Notes under the pieces: generated by a model
What the model was told of the DNA's origin: nothing
Seen by the model: only the letters and a program-made list of their open reading frames with translations
Database searches by the model: none
Position numbers and translations under genes: made by a program
DNA from: Actinomycetota bacterium
Lineage (GTDB): Bacteria; Actinomycetota; Thermoleophilia; Gaiellales; Gaiellaceae
DNA length: 7,142 nucleotides
Reading direction: 5' to 3'
Assembly: GCA_005883235.1 (NCBI GenBank)
Contig: VAYE01000115.1
Coordinates: forward strand, 1-7,142
Shown here: one piece after another, positions 1 through 6,193 of the stretch
Layout of the letters: each line of letters opens with the position of its first letter
Numbering within the stretch: position 1 is the first letter of the stretch

Positions 1-1
1 G

Positions 2-244
2 GAAGTCCGGCGCGAGGGCCTGTACAAGCACGGGGTCATGTCGCTCGGCATGGGCTGGCAGACGCCACGGCTGCCCGGTCTCGGCGAGGTGCGCTGGGAC
101 CGGTTCGTCGCGGCGCTGTACGCCGTCGGCTACGACTCGTACATCTCGATCGAGCACGAGGACAAGGCCTTCGAAGGCGAGCCCGAGCTCGTGAAGCGCG
201 GCTTCCTGGTCGCGCGGAACGCGCTGCGGCCGTACATCGTCTGA
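2..244 (+). CDS. Sugar phosphate isomerase/epimerase family protein, C-terminal part (5' end outside window)
   Basis: This is the last 80 residues of a protein that begins before the window; the frame is open from base 2 to the TGA at 242-244. The segment resembles the C-terminal end of xylose isomerase-like / AP-endonuclease-2-type TIM-barrel proteins (IolE and hydroxypyruvate isomerase relatives). A WDRFVAALYAVGYDSYISIEHED stretch is the last barrel strand, with the helix before it, and carries an acidic cluster (SIEHED) where these enzymes hold a metal-binding Glu. A helix and the LVKRGFLVARNALRPYIV tail follow. Members isomerise, epimerise or dehydrate sugars, inositols or small keto acids in the cytoplasm. 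Only 16 bases separate its stop from the next ATG, so it may be cotranscribed with the cyclase gene. The nearby oxidoreductase and sugar importer fit a sugar catabolic role, but the substrate is unknown. The ATG at 38 is an internal methionine, not the gene start. Confidence 0.8.
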   Translation, partial: EVRREGLYKHGVMSLGMGWQTPRLPGLGEVRWDRFVAALYAVGYDSYISIEHEDKAFEGEPELVKRGFLVARNALRPYIV

Positions 245-260
245 AGCCGCGGTCAGGGCC

Positions 261-1604
261 ATGGCGACGACACCCGAGACTCGCTACGTGTTGAGCGGCG
301 GGAATCACATCGCCTATCAGGTGGCGGACGGCGGCGAGCGCGACATCCTCTACGTGCCACGGACGACCACGCCGATCGATCTCGTCTGGGACGACCCGAT
401 CGCCGCGCGCGGCCTGCGGCGATTGAACGCGTGCGGACGCCTGATCATGTGCGACCTCCGCGGCTGGGGCGCTTCGGACTCGATCGACACCACGCGACTG
501 CCCGCGCTCCAGGCCTGGATGGACGACATCGGCGCCGTGCTCGACGCGGCCGACAGCGAGCAGGCGACACTCGTCGCGGCGTCGGAGGCGGCGCTTCCGC
601 TGATGCTGTTCGCCGCGACCAACCCGGACCGGACGGCAGGCCTCGTCCTCATCAACGCGTTTGCACGGTTCCTGCGAAGTCCCGAGACGCCGTTCGGGAT
701 GCCGCCCGAGTCCGCGGAGCGCTACGTCGAGCTCTACCGTGAGGTCTCCGGCCGGGGACCGTTGGTCGACCACCTCGCGCCGACCCGCTCGAGCGAGCCG
801 GCCTTCCGCCGCTGGAACGCCCGCGCCCAGCGACTCGGCGCCGGTCCCAACACGGCCTCGGCGATCTACGCCCTGTTCATGCGCAGCGACCTCTCCGGTG
901 TGTTGCCCAGCATCCGGGTGCCGACGCTCGTCCTGCACCGGCAAGACGACCACCACGTGCCCCACGGCCACGGAGAGTTCCTCGCCGATCGGATCCCCGA
1001 CGCCCGGCTGGTGACGCTCTCCGGCGAGGACAACGAGTGGTTCTCGGGCGAGATCGAGCCACTCTTCGACGAGATCGAGCAGTTCGTCACGGGCATTCGC
1101 CGAGCCCGCCCGACCGACCGCGTGCTCGCGACCGTCCTGTTCACCGACATCGTCGGCTCCACCGAGCGCGTGGCGACGCTGGGTGACGCGGCCTGGAAGG
1201 GCGTCCGCGAGGCGCACGACGAGCTCGTCCGCTCGCACGTCGAGAGCTTCGGCGGCAAGCTCGTCGAGTTCACGGGCGACGGAGTCCTCGCGACCTTCGA
1301 CGGGCCGGCCCGGGCGATCTACTGCGCGTGCGGGGTCAGGGACGCCGCCGACTCGCTCGGTCTCGCCATACGCGCCGGCCTGCACACCGGCGAGATCGAG
1401 CTGCTGACCGCAGGGATCGGCGGCCTGGCCGTTCACATCGGCGCGCGCGTCGCCGCCCTCGCGGAGGCCAACGAGGTCCTCGTCTCCGCGGCGGTGCCCC
1501 CGCTCGTCGCCGGTTCCGGGATCCGGTTCGCGCCGCACGGCACGCACGAGCTGAAGGGCGTCCCGGACCGCTGGGACGTCTACAGCGTCGCGGAGGGCGC
1601 CTGA
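261..1604 (+). CDS. Alpha/beta-hydrolase–class III adenylate/guanylate cyclase fusion protein
   Basis: The protein has 447 residues. Residues about 8-280 form an alpha/beta-hydrolase domain (DLRGWGASD at 65-73, acid-strand region LVLHRQDD at 223-230). Residues about 285-445 form a class III nucleotide cyclase catalytic domain with FTDIVGST (294-301), TGDG (338-341), LHTGEIEL and an [16 protein letters not shown] segment. Mycobacterium tuberculosis Rv1900c has the same architecture. The two metal-binding aspartates of the cyclase are present (D296, D340), as is the transition-state Arg (R396). The usual substrate-specifying Lys position holds E336, and the transition-state Asn position holds H392; the His is common in actinobacterial relatives. 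In the hydrolase the nucleophile elbow reads AASEA around S108 instead of GxSxG, and the usual catalytic His position (GxDH) holds N258. The hydrolase part may therefore be a sensory or structural module. No membrane segment is seen, so it should be cytoplasmic. The ATG at 261 fits the family N-terminus ([16 protein letters not shown]); the ribosome binding site is weak. The 3' end overlaps the convergent oxidoreductase gene by 25 bases. Confidence 0.9.
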   Translation: MATTPETRYVLSGGNHIAYQVADGGERDILYVPRTTTPIDLVWDDPIAARGLRRLNACGRLIMCDLRGWGASDSIDTTRLPALQAWMDDIGAVLDAADSEQATLVAASEAALPLMLFAATNPDRTAGLVLINAFARFLRSPETPFGMPPESAERYVELYREVSGRGPLVDHLAPTRSSEPAFRRWNARAQRLGAGPNTASAIYALFMRSDLSGVLPSIRVPTLVLHRQDDHHVPHGHGEFLADRIPDARLVTLSGEDNEWFSGEIEPLFDEIEQFVTGIRRARPTDRVLATVLFTDIVGSTERVATLGDAAWKGVREAHDELVRSHVESFGGKLVEFTGDGVLATFDGPARAIYCACGVRDAADSLGLAIRAGLHTGEIELLTAGIGGLAVHIGARVAALAEANEVLVSAAVPPLVAGSGIRFAPHGTHELKGVPDRWDVYSVAEGA

Positions 1605-2794
1605 GCGACGACGTCCACGAACTCCCCGCTCTCCTCGTCCTTCAGGATCAGCTTGCGGCGGCCGTCCGGCATCGTCTCCTCCTTGATCACCGTCTTGCCG
1701 TCGTGCTCGCGCCGGCCGCGCGCGATCCGCTCGACGCCGCCGCCGCGCCAGTCGGCGAGCTGGACGGGCTCCCAGGCGCGGCTCGCCGCCGACCGGTAGC
1801 ACGCGTCGACGATCGCGTTCACGACGTAGCCGTCGTAGAAGCTCTCCATCGGCTGCCGCCCGGCGTCCATCGCCTCGAACATGTCGGTGAACATGTCGAC
1901 GTAGCCGAGCTCGGAGACCTCGTCGCCGACGGGGAACAGCCAGCCGCTCGCGGTCTCGGACTTCTCGGCCACGTAGGCGCCGCCCTCGCCCGAGGTGAAC
2001 GCCTCGAAGCCGGTGCGCAGGAAGTGGTTGAGCCAGAGCGTCCCCTCGGTGCCGGCGACCTCGTCCCGCAGGTCCATCCCGCCTCGGAACGTCCAGCTGA
2101 CCTCGAACTGGCCGATCGCGCCGCTTTCGAACCTGATCAGCGCGATCCCGTTGTCCTCGGCCTCGATCGGGTGGACGAGCGTGTCCGTCCAGCACATGAC
2201 CTCGAGGGGCTTGTTGTCCTTGCCCACGAAGTTGCGCACGATCTCGATGCAGTGGCAGCCGAGGTCGACGATCGCGCCGCCGCCGGCCTGGCGCGCGTCC
2301 CAGAACCAGGCGCTGTGCGGCCCCGGATGGGTCTCCCGCGAGCGGGCCCACGTGACGGCGCCGAGCTGCCCGGCCTGCACCATCTTGAGCGCCTTCAGCG
2401 TCTTGGGGGTGTAGCAGAGGTCCTCGAGGTAGCCCGCGAAGACGCCGGCCCCCTCGGCCACGTCGAGCATCCGCTTCGCCTCGTCGGCGGTCCGCGCGAG
2501 CGGCTTCGTGCACAGGATCGCCTTCCGGTGCCGCGCGGCGAGGTCGACCGCCTCCTCGTGGAGATGGTTCGGGAGCCCGATGACGACCGTGTCCGTGTCG
2601 GGATGCGCGATCGCCTGCTCGACGTCGGTGACGGCGTGCGAGATCCCGTACTCGGCCGCGAAGGCCTCCGCGCGATCGCGCGAGCGCGAGTAGACGACCT
2701 CGACCCGGTCGCGGTTTCGCTGCCCGTGCAGCGTCGCGGTGTAGAAGAGGCCGATCAGGCCCGTGCCGAGCATCGTCACTCGATGGGCAGGCAC
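1580..2794 (-). CDS. Gfo/Idh/MocA-family sugar oxidoreductase
   Basis: With a GTG start at 2794 the protein has 404 residues. The N-terminus is a Rossmann fold with GTGLIG at 10-15. The second strand ends in SRSRD, which may indicate NADP preference (weak inference). The EKP-type motif reads CTKP (95-98) with the conserved K97. The C-terminal substrate domain has [14 protein letters not shown] at 171-184, the family's D-x-G-x-H motif with catalytic-type H181; the last acidic position is Glu instead of the more usual Asp. Family members oxidise or reduce a hydroxyl of sugars, inositols or sugar acids in the cytoplasm. Residues about 350-404 form a charged tail ([20 protein letters not shown]) beyond the usual fold. 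Start choice: GTG 2794 gives [11 protein letters not shown], a normal first strand; GTG 2779 or ATG 2773 would clip it. No Shine-Dalgarno sequence precedes any of them. The frame stays open to 3550, but that part is antisense to the SIS gene and has no family similarity. The neighbours suggest sugar catabolism; the substrate is unknown. Confidence 0.92.
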   Translation of the reverse strand: MPAHRVTMLGTGLIGLFYTATLHGQRNRDRVEVVYSRSRDRAEAFAAEYGISHAVTDVEQAIAHPDTDTVVIGLPNHLHEEAVDLAARHRKAILCTKPLARTADEAKRMLDVAEGAGVFAGYLEDLCYTPKTLKALKMVQAGQLGAVTWARSRETHPGPHSAWFWDARQAGGGAIVDLGCHCIEIVRNFVGKDNKPLEVMCWTDTLVHPIEAEDNGIALIRFESGAIGQFEVSWTFRGGMDLRDEVAGTEGTLWLNHFLRTGFEAFTSGEGGAYVAEKSETASGWLFPVGDEVSELGYVDMFTDMFEAMDAGRQPMESFYDGYVVNAIVDACYRSAASRAWEPVQLADWRGGGVERIARGRREHDGKTVIKEETMPDGRRKLILKDEESGEFVDVVAQAPSATL

Positions 2795-2812
2795 GGGTGC
2801 GAGACTACTGAA

Positions 2813-3583
2813 GTGACCGCGCAGGCCAAAGCCGGCTTTCTCGCGGCGGCCCGGGAGCTTCTCGAGCGAATCGAGACGACGCAGGGAGAAGCGCTCGACG
2901 AGGCAAGCCGCATCTGCGCGGAGGCGATCGCGGCCGACGGGCTCGTCCACGCCTTCGGCACCGGCCACTCGCGGATCCCGGTCGAGGAGCTCTTCCCCCG
3001 CTACGGCTCCTACCCGGGGTTCCACCCGATCGTCGAGCTCTCGATGACCTTTCACACGCAAGTCGTGGGCGCGAACGGTCAGCGGCAGGCGATGTTCATC
3101 GAGCGCGTCGAAGGGCTCGCCGCGCAGATCCTCGCGAACTTCGACCTCGGGCCACCGGACGCATTGCTCGTCTTCAGCGCCGGCGGGGCCACCGCGGTTC
3201 CGATCGAGATGGCGATCGGCGCCCGTGAGCGCGGCCTCGCGGTCGTCGCGGTGACCTCGGTCGCCGAGTCGCGCGCCCAAGGCTCCTCCGAGCGGCGCCT
3301 CGTCGACCACGCGGACGTCGTCGTCGACCTCTGCACGCCGCCGGGCGACGCGCTCGTCGAGCTCGACGGGGTCGACACGCCGGTCGCGCCCGGCTCCACG
3401 CTGGCCGCTGTCGCGATCGCGAACGAGATCAAGGCACGGACGGCCGACGCGCTTCTCGCCCGTGGCGCCCTGCCGCCCGTCCTGACGAGCGCGACACTCG
3501 TCGGCGCCGAGCGCTCGGCCCGGCTCTTCGACGAGGCGTACGCGGAGCACGCCCGCCGCGCTCGCCGCACCCTACGCAGCTAG
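2813..3583 (+). CDS. SIS-domain phosphosugar-binding protein (UPF0309-like sugar isomerase domain)
   Basis: From the GTG at 2813 the protein has 256 residues, the usual length for the UPF0309/SIS_2 group. A helical N-terminus leads into FGTGHSR (48-54), the first phosphate-binding loop. Residues [17 protein letters not shown] (118-134) follow; relatives usually read SNSGRNPVPIE, so the Asn and Arg of that loop are replaced. VAVTSV (145-150) ends the next Rossmann-like strand. SIS domains bind phosphosugars and serve as isomerases, etherases or regulatory sensors; the reaction of this group is not established. No helix-turn-helix domain is present, so it is not an RpiR-type regulator. The gene is divergent from the oxidoreductase gene and points toward the transporter genes 94 bases downstream, so it may be cotranscribed with them. 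An ATG at 2783 in the same frame would add ten residues ([10 protein letters not shown]) and overlap the opposite start; neither start has a clear ribosome binding site. GTG 2813 is preferred because [16 protein letters not shown] resembles family N-termini. Confidence 0.88.
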   Translation: MTAQAKAGFLAAARELLERIETTQGEALDEASRICAEAIAADGLVHAFGTGHSRIPVEELFPRYGSYPGFHPIVELSMTFHTQVVGANGQRQAMFIERVEGLAAQILANFDLGPPDALLVFSAGGATAVPIEMAIGARERGLAVVAVTSVAESRAQGSSERRLVDHADVVVDLCTPPGDALVELDGVDTPVAPGSTLAAVAIANEIKARTADALLARGALPPVLTSATLVGAERSARLFDEAYAEHARRARRTLRS

Positions 3584-3597
3584 CACTTTTGTCGGTC

Positions 3598-3626
3598 TTT
3601 AAGAAATGACAGCAGTGGCTTAGGCT
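3598..3626 (+). promoter_or_regulatory. Possible sigma-70-type promoter for the transporter genes
   Basis: The gap 3584-3677 is visibly richer in A/T than its surroundings. TTTAAG at 3598-3603 and TAGGCT at 3621-3626 (fits TAnnnT) are 17 bases apart, a plausible -35/-10 pair. Each matches its consensus at only about three of six positions. Just before it lies a short imperfect palindrome, TCTT-T-AAGA (3597-3605), that could be an operator core. GGCTT is repeated at 3617-3621 and 3623-3627. A promoter here would give the binding protein its own transcript start, independent of the SIS gene. Confidence 0.3.
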
Positions 3627-3664
3627 TCAGCGGCAGAGCCCAGGGAGTCCGGGAACCCCGCATC

Positions 3665-3670
3665 AGGAGG
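3665..3670 (+). promoter_or_regulatory. Strong Shine-Dalgarno site of the sugar-binding protein gene
   Basis: AGGAGG lies seven bases before the ATG at 3678. It is the best ribosome binding site in the window and fixes the start of the binding-protein gene. It contrasts with the weak or absent sites of the SIS and oxidoreductase genes, and fits the high expression usual for binding proteins. Confidence 0.85.
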
Positions 3671-3677
3671 AGAGCGA

Positions 3678-4733
3678 ATGAAGTTCCGTCCCATCGGCGC
3701 ACGTTGGGCCATCACGCTTCTGGCCCTCGTCGCCGTCTCCGTCGTCGCCGTGGTCACCGCCTCGGCGAAGCCGGGCAAGACGCAGGCGAAGTTCGTCCTC
3801 GGCGTCTCGAACACGCTCGTCGGCAACGGCTGGCGCGAGGAGATGATCTGCTCGGTGAAGGCGCAGGCCCGCGCGAGCGGCAAGGTCAGCGCGGTCAAGG
3901 TCGCGAACCGCAACGGCGGCCCGGCCGAGCAGAGCGCCGACCTCCGCACGCTGATCTCGGCGGGCGTGAACGCGATCGTCGTCAACCCGTCGAGCCCGAG
4001 CGCGTTGAACAGCGTGATCGCCCAGGCGGCGGCGCGCGGCGTGAAGGTCGTCTCGGTCGATCAACGGGTGACCGCTTCGCAGGCCTACAACGCGACGAAC
4101 GACCAGGTCGCCTACGGCCGTCTCGGCGCAACGTGGCTCTTCAAGCAGCTCCACGGGAAGGGCAACGTGGTCGAGATGCGCGGCATCGCCGGCGTCCCGG
4201 CGGACACCGACCGCCATACCGGCTTCACGCAGGCGCTCAAGAAGTACCCCGGGATCCACGTGGTCAAGCAGACCTTCACGGGCTGGCAGTTCGCGCCGGG
4301 CGGGAAGCAGATGCTCGACATCCTGAACTCGGGCGTGAAGGTCGACGGCGTGTGGACGTCCGGAATCGACTACACCGTCGTGAACGCGTTCAAGACGGCC
4401 GGGAAGAAGCTCGTGCCGATCGTCGGAGCCGACAACAACCAGTTCCTGAAGCAGCTGATGACGGTCAAGGGCTTCCACGGCGCGGCCGTGACGAACCCGG
4501 CCACAATCGGCGGCGTCGGCGCCGCGATCGCGATCAAGCTGCTGAGCGGTCAGTCCGTCCCGAAGTGGGTCAAGCTGACGCCGCAGGTCTGGGACAACGC
4601 CACGGGGTTCGGCAAGAGGGAGATCAAGGCGAACTACTCGCGGAGCCGGCCACCGACGTACAGTGCGCGGCTGCAGGTCAAGCCGTGGACGACGTACACC
4701 AAGGCGCAGCTCTTCGCCTGCAAGGGGCCGTAG
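3678..4733 (+). CDS. RbsB-like sugar ABC transporter substrate-binding protein
   Basis: The protein has 351 residues and belongs to the periplasmic-binding-protein type 1 family (ribose/galactose/inositol type). Residues 1-30 form a signal peptide: a basic N-region (MKFRPIGAR), a hydrophobic core (ITLLALVAVSVVAVV) and a likely cleavage after ASA at 30. There is no lipobox cysteine, so it is probably secreted or held by its partners, not lipid-anchored. The mature part starts with KFVLGVSNTLVGNGWREEM, the first strand and ligand-binding loop. VNAIVVNPSSP, VKVVSVDQRV, a DTDRHTGFTQAL segment, VDGVWTSGID and VPIVGADNN follow as the alternating strands of the two lobes. The protein has only two cysteines, C58 in the first helix and C348 near the C-terminus, which could form a disulfide outside the cell. 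It delivers a sugar or polyol to the permease encoded further downstream; the ligand cannot be read from the sequence. ATG 3678 is supported by AGGAGG and the signal peptide. Confidence 0.93.
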   Translation: MKFRPIGARWAITLLALVAVSVVAVVTASAKPGKTQAKFVLGVSNTLVGNGWREEMICSVKAQARASGKVSAVKVANRNGGPAEQSADLRTLISAGVNAIVVNPSSPSALNSVIAQAAARGVKVVSVDQRVTASQAYNATNDQVAYGRLGATWLFKQLHGKGNVVEMRGIAGVPADTDRHTGFTQALKKYPGIHVVKQTFTGWQFAPGGKQMLDILNSGVKVDGVWTSGIDYTVVNAFKTAGKKLVPIVGADNNQFLKQLMTVKGFHGAAVTNPATIGGVGAAIAIKLLSGQSVPKWVKLTPQVWDNATGFGKREIKANYSRSRPPTYSARLQVKPWTTYTKAQLFACKGP

Positions 4734-4749
4734 AGCTCGAAGCGAGAAC

Positions 4750-4779
4750 AGAAAGGGGCGTCCTCGGGCGCCCCTTTCT
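4750..4779 (+). terminator. Hairpin after the binding-protein gene (attenuating terminator or mRNA-stabilising stem)
   Basis: AGAAAGGGGCG (4750-4760) and CGCCCCTTTCT (4769-4779) pair perfectly over 11 bases. A G-U pair and a C-G pair can extend the stem inward, leaving a CTCG tetraloop. The stem starts 17 bases after the binding-protein stop and ends 24 bases before the ATPase start, so it lies inside the operon. No run of T follows beyond CTTTCTC, so full termination is doubtful. Partial termination, or protection of the upstream mRNA from 3' decay, would give excess binding protein over ATPase and permease, a common pattern in such operons. Confidence 0.7.
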
Positions 4780-4803
4780 CGTCGAAGTGGACGGGAGCGA
4801 CGC

Positions 4804-4882
4804 GTGAGCCTGCTGGAGGCACGGGACGTCTCGAAGCGCTATCCGGCAGGACAGCGGCACGATCCGAGTCGGCGGACGAGAG
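4804..4882 (+). pseudogene. Detached N-terminal fragment of the ATPase gene with deletion junction
   Basis: A GGGAG ribosome binding site (4793-4797) and GTG at 4804 start MSLLEARDVSKRYPA, a standard N-terminus for the first nucleotide-binding domain of sugar ABC ATPases. After GCA at 4846-4848 this frame turns into meaningless Arg/Gly/Pro-rich sequence. From GAC at 4850 the frame starting one base later reads DSGTIRVGGREV, which normally lies just after the P-loop helix and continues directly into the 4883-6193 frame. Compared with E. coli RbsA (FPG near 14-16, DAGT near 57-60), about 40 residues are missing. They include the Walker A motif GxxGxGKST, which is found in no frame here. The missing length should be about 116-125 bases and not a multiple of three. 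Confidence 0.8.
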
Positions 4883-6193
4883 GTGCAGGTCGCCTCCCCG
4901 GCGGCCGCGGCGCGCATCGGCCTCGCGCCCGTGTTCCAGGACCCGGCGCTCGTGCCGGACCTGACCGTGGCCCAGAACCTCCGCCTGACGCATGCCTCGG
5001 TCGATGCCGTCCGCGAACGGATGCGGGCGATGGAGCTCGACGTCGACCTCTCGGAGCAGGCGGGAGACGTGGCGCTGCCGATGCTCCGCATGCTCGATCT
5101 GGCGCGCGCCCTCACGCGCGATCCGCAACTGCTCCTGCTCGACGAGATCACCGCGGCGCTGCCGTCCGATCTTGCCGAGCGCGTGTTCGCCGTCATGCGC
5201 GACTGGCGTGAGCGCGGCCGGTCAGTGCTCTTCATCACGCACCGCTTGGCCGAGGTGATCGCAAGCTGCGATCGGGCGACGGTGCTGCGCGACGGCCGGC
5301 ACGTCGGGACGCTCGAGCCGCAGAAGGGCGGCGAGGAGCGAATCGTCGAGTACATGCTGGGGCCCGAGGCGGCGAAGGCGGAGGCCCGCGCGGCGGAGCT
5401 CGAAGAGGAGGAGGCTGCGCCGCATCCGCGCGAGCGAGCGGCGGCGGGCGCGGGCGACCGTCCCGCGCTCGAGGTCGTCGACCTCCGCGTCGGCGCCGTG
5501 GACGGTGTCTCGTTCGCCTTGCGTCCCGGCGAGGTGCTCGGAGTCGCCGCGCTCGAGGGCCAGGGCCAGAACGACCTGTTCGCGGCCCTCTCCGGCCAGC
5601 TGCGGCCGAGCGGCGGAGAGATCCGCGTCGCCGGGCGACAGCTCAAGGCGCGGCATCCGTACGACGCGATCCGCGCGGGAGCCGTACTCGTCCCTGCGGA
5701 CAGATTGCTCGCCCTGCTCCCACAGCGCTCCGTGCGCGAGAACATCGCCGCGCCGCGCTACAACCGCCCGGCCCGCTGGGGCCCGATCAACATGCGCGGG
5801 GAGGGGCGCCGCGTCCGCGAGGCGATCGACGCCCTGGGGATCGACACGCGGGCGCAGCGCCAGGTGCGCCGGCTCTCGGGCGGTAACCAGCAGAAGGTGA
5901 CGATCGCCCGCTGGCTTGCCTCGGGCTTTCAGACGCTGCTCTGCTTCGACCCCACGCGCGGAATCGACGTGGGGACGAAGCGCCAGATCTACGGGCTCCT
6001 CCGCCGGCTGGCGGACGACGGGGCCGCAATTCTCTTCTTCTCGAGCGAGCTGGCCGAGCTGCCGCTCATCTGCGACCGTGTCGTCACGCTCTTCGGCGGT
6101 CATCTCACCGCGGAGCTGGTGGGGCCCGCCGCCGACGAGGCTTCGCTCCTCCGCGCGATGCACGGCCTCGCCGAGGAGGTCGCGGCGGCGTGA
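4883..6193 (+). CDS. Sugar ABC transporter ATP-binding protein (CUT2/RbsA type), lacking N-terminal Walker A; probably a broken gene
   Basis: The remaining open frame encodes 436 residues from GTG 4883; full family members have about 490-510. The first nucleotide-binding domain keeps its Q-loop (VFQDP, 17-21), a degenerate signature (LPMLRMLDLARAL), Walker B LLLLDE (83-88) and H-loop FITH (117-120). An acidic, Glu/Ala-rich linker at about 160-190 follows. The second domain has a P-loop-like EGQGQND (225-231) without the Lys, an intact LSGGNQQ signature (331-337), CFDPTRGID (354-362) and no H-loop His (FFSSEL). That asymmetry is normal for the family: the single working ATP site uses Walker A of domain 1 with the signature of domain 2. 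Here that Walker A is deleted, so this product should not hydrolyse ATP. GTG 4883 is merely the first start codon in this frame; the native start is surely 4804 in another frame, and no convincing ribosome binding site precedes 4883. The stop overlaps the permease start (GTGA), showing translational coupling. Confidence 0.85.
   Translation: MQVASPAAAARIGLAPVFQDPALVPDLTVAQNLRLTHASVDAVRERMRAMELDVDLSEQAGDVALPMLRMLDLARALTRDPQLLLLDEITAALPSDLAERVFAVMRDWRERGRSVLFITHRLAEVIASCDRATVLRDGRHVGTLEPQKGGEERIVEYMLGPEAAKAEARAAELEEEEAAPHPRERAAAGAGDRPALEVVDLRVGAVDGVSFALRPGEVLGVAALEGQGQNDLFAALSGQLRPSGGEIRVAGRQLKARHPYDAIRAGAVLVPADRLLALLPQRSVRENIAAPRYNRPARWGPINMRGEGRRVREAIDALGIDTRAQRQVRRLSGGNQQKVTIARWLASGFQTLLCFDPTRGIDVGTKRQIYGLLRRLADDGAAILFFSSELAELPLICDRVVTLFGGHLTAELVGPAADEASLLRAMHGLAEEVAAA

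Noticed and set aside
225..261. Promoter or terminator between the epimerase-like gene and the cyclase gene
   Set aside because: Only 16 bases separate stop and start; no hairpin or -10-like element is visible.
36..2513. Long minus-strand open frame of 825 codons covering the epimerase, cyclase and oxidoreductase genes
   Set aside because: It is Arg/Gly/Ala-rich low-information sequence, a typical shadow of GC-rich genes; no motif is recognisable and it overlaps well-supported genes in other frames.
1328..2812. Plus-strand open frame running into the SIS gene, apparently giving a 751-residue protein
   Set aside because: The part before 2813 is the antisense of the oxidoreductase gene and resembles nothing; only the SIS portion has family features.
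2795..3550. N-terminal extension of the oxidoreductase frame to 3550, a possible 656-residue protein
   Set aside because: It is antisense to the SIS gene, composed of Arg/Asp/Glu-rich shadow sequence, and the Rossmann strand begins right after GTG 2794.
4804..4900. Programmed ribosomal frameshift joining the two ATPase frames
   Set aside because: A frameshift alone would not explain the absence of about 40 residues with the P-loop; those residues are not encoded in any frame, and no slippery sequence is seen at the junction.
5940..5965. Loss of the canonical Walker B DE in the second ATPase domain (CFDPTRGID) as further decay
   Set aside because: FDPTRGID is, as I recall, a normal variant in this ATPase subfamily, and the second domain's site is non-catalytic anyway; not counted as damage.
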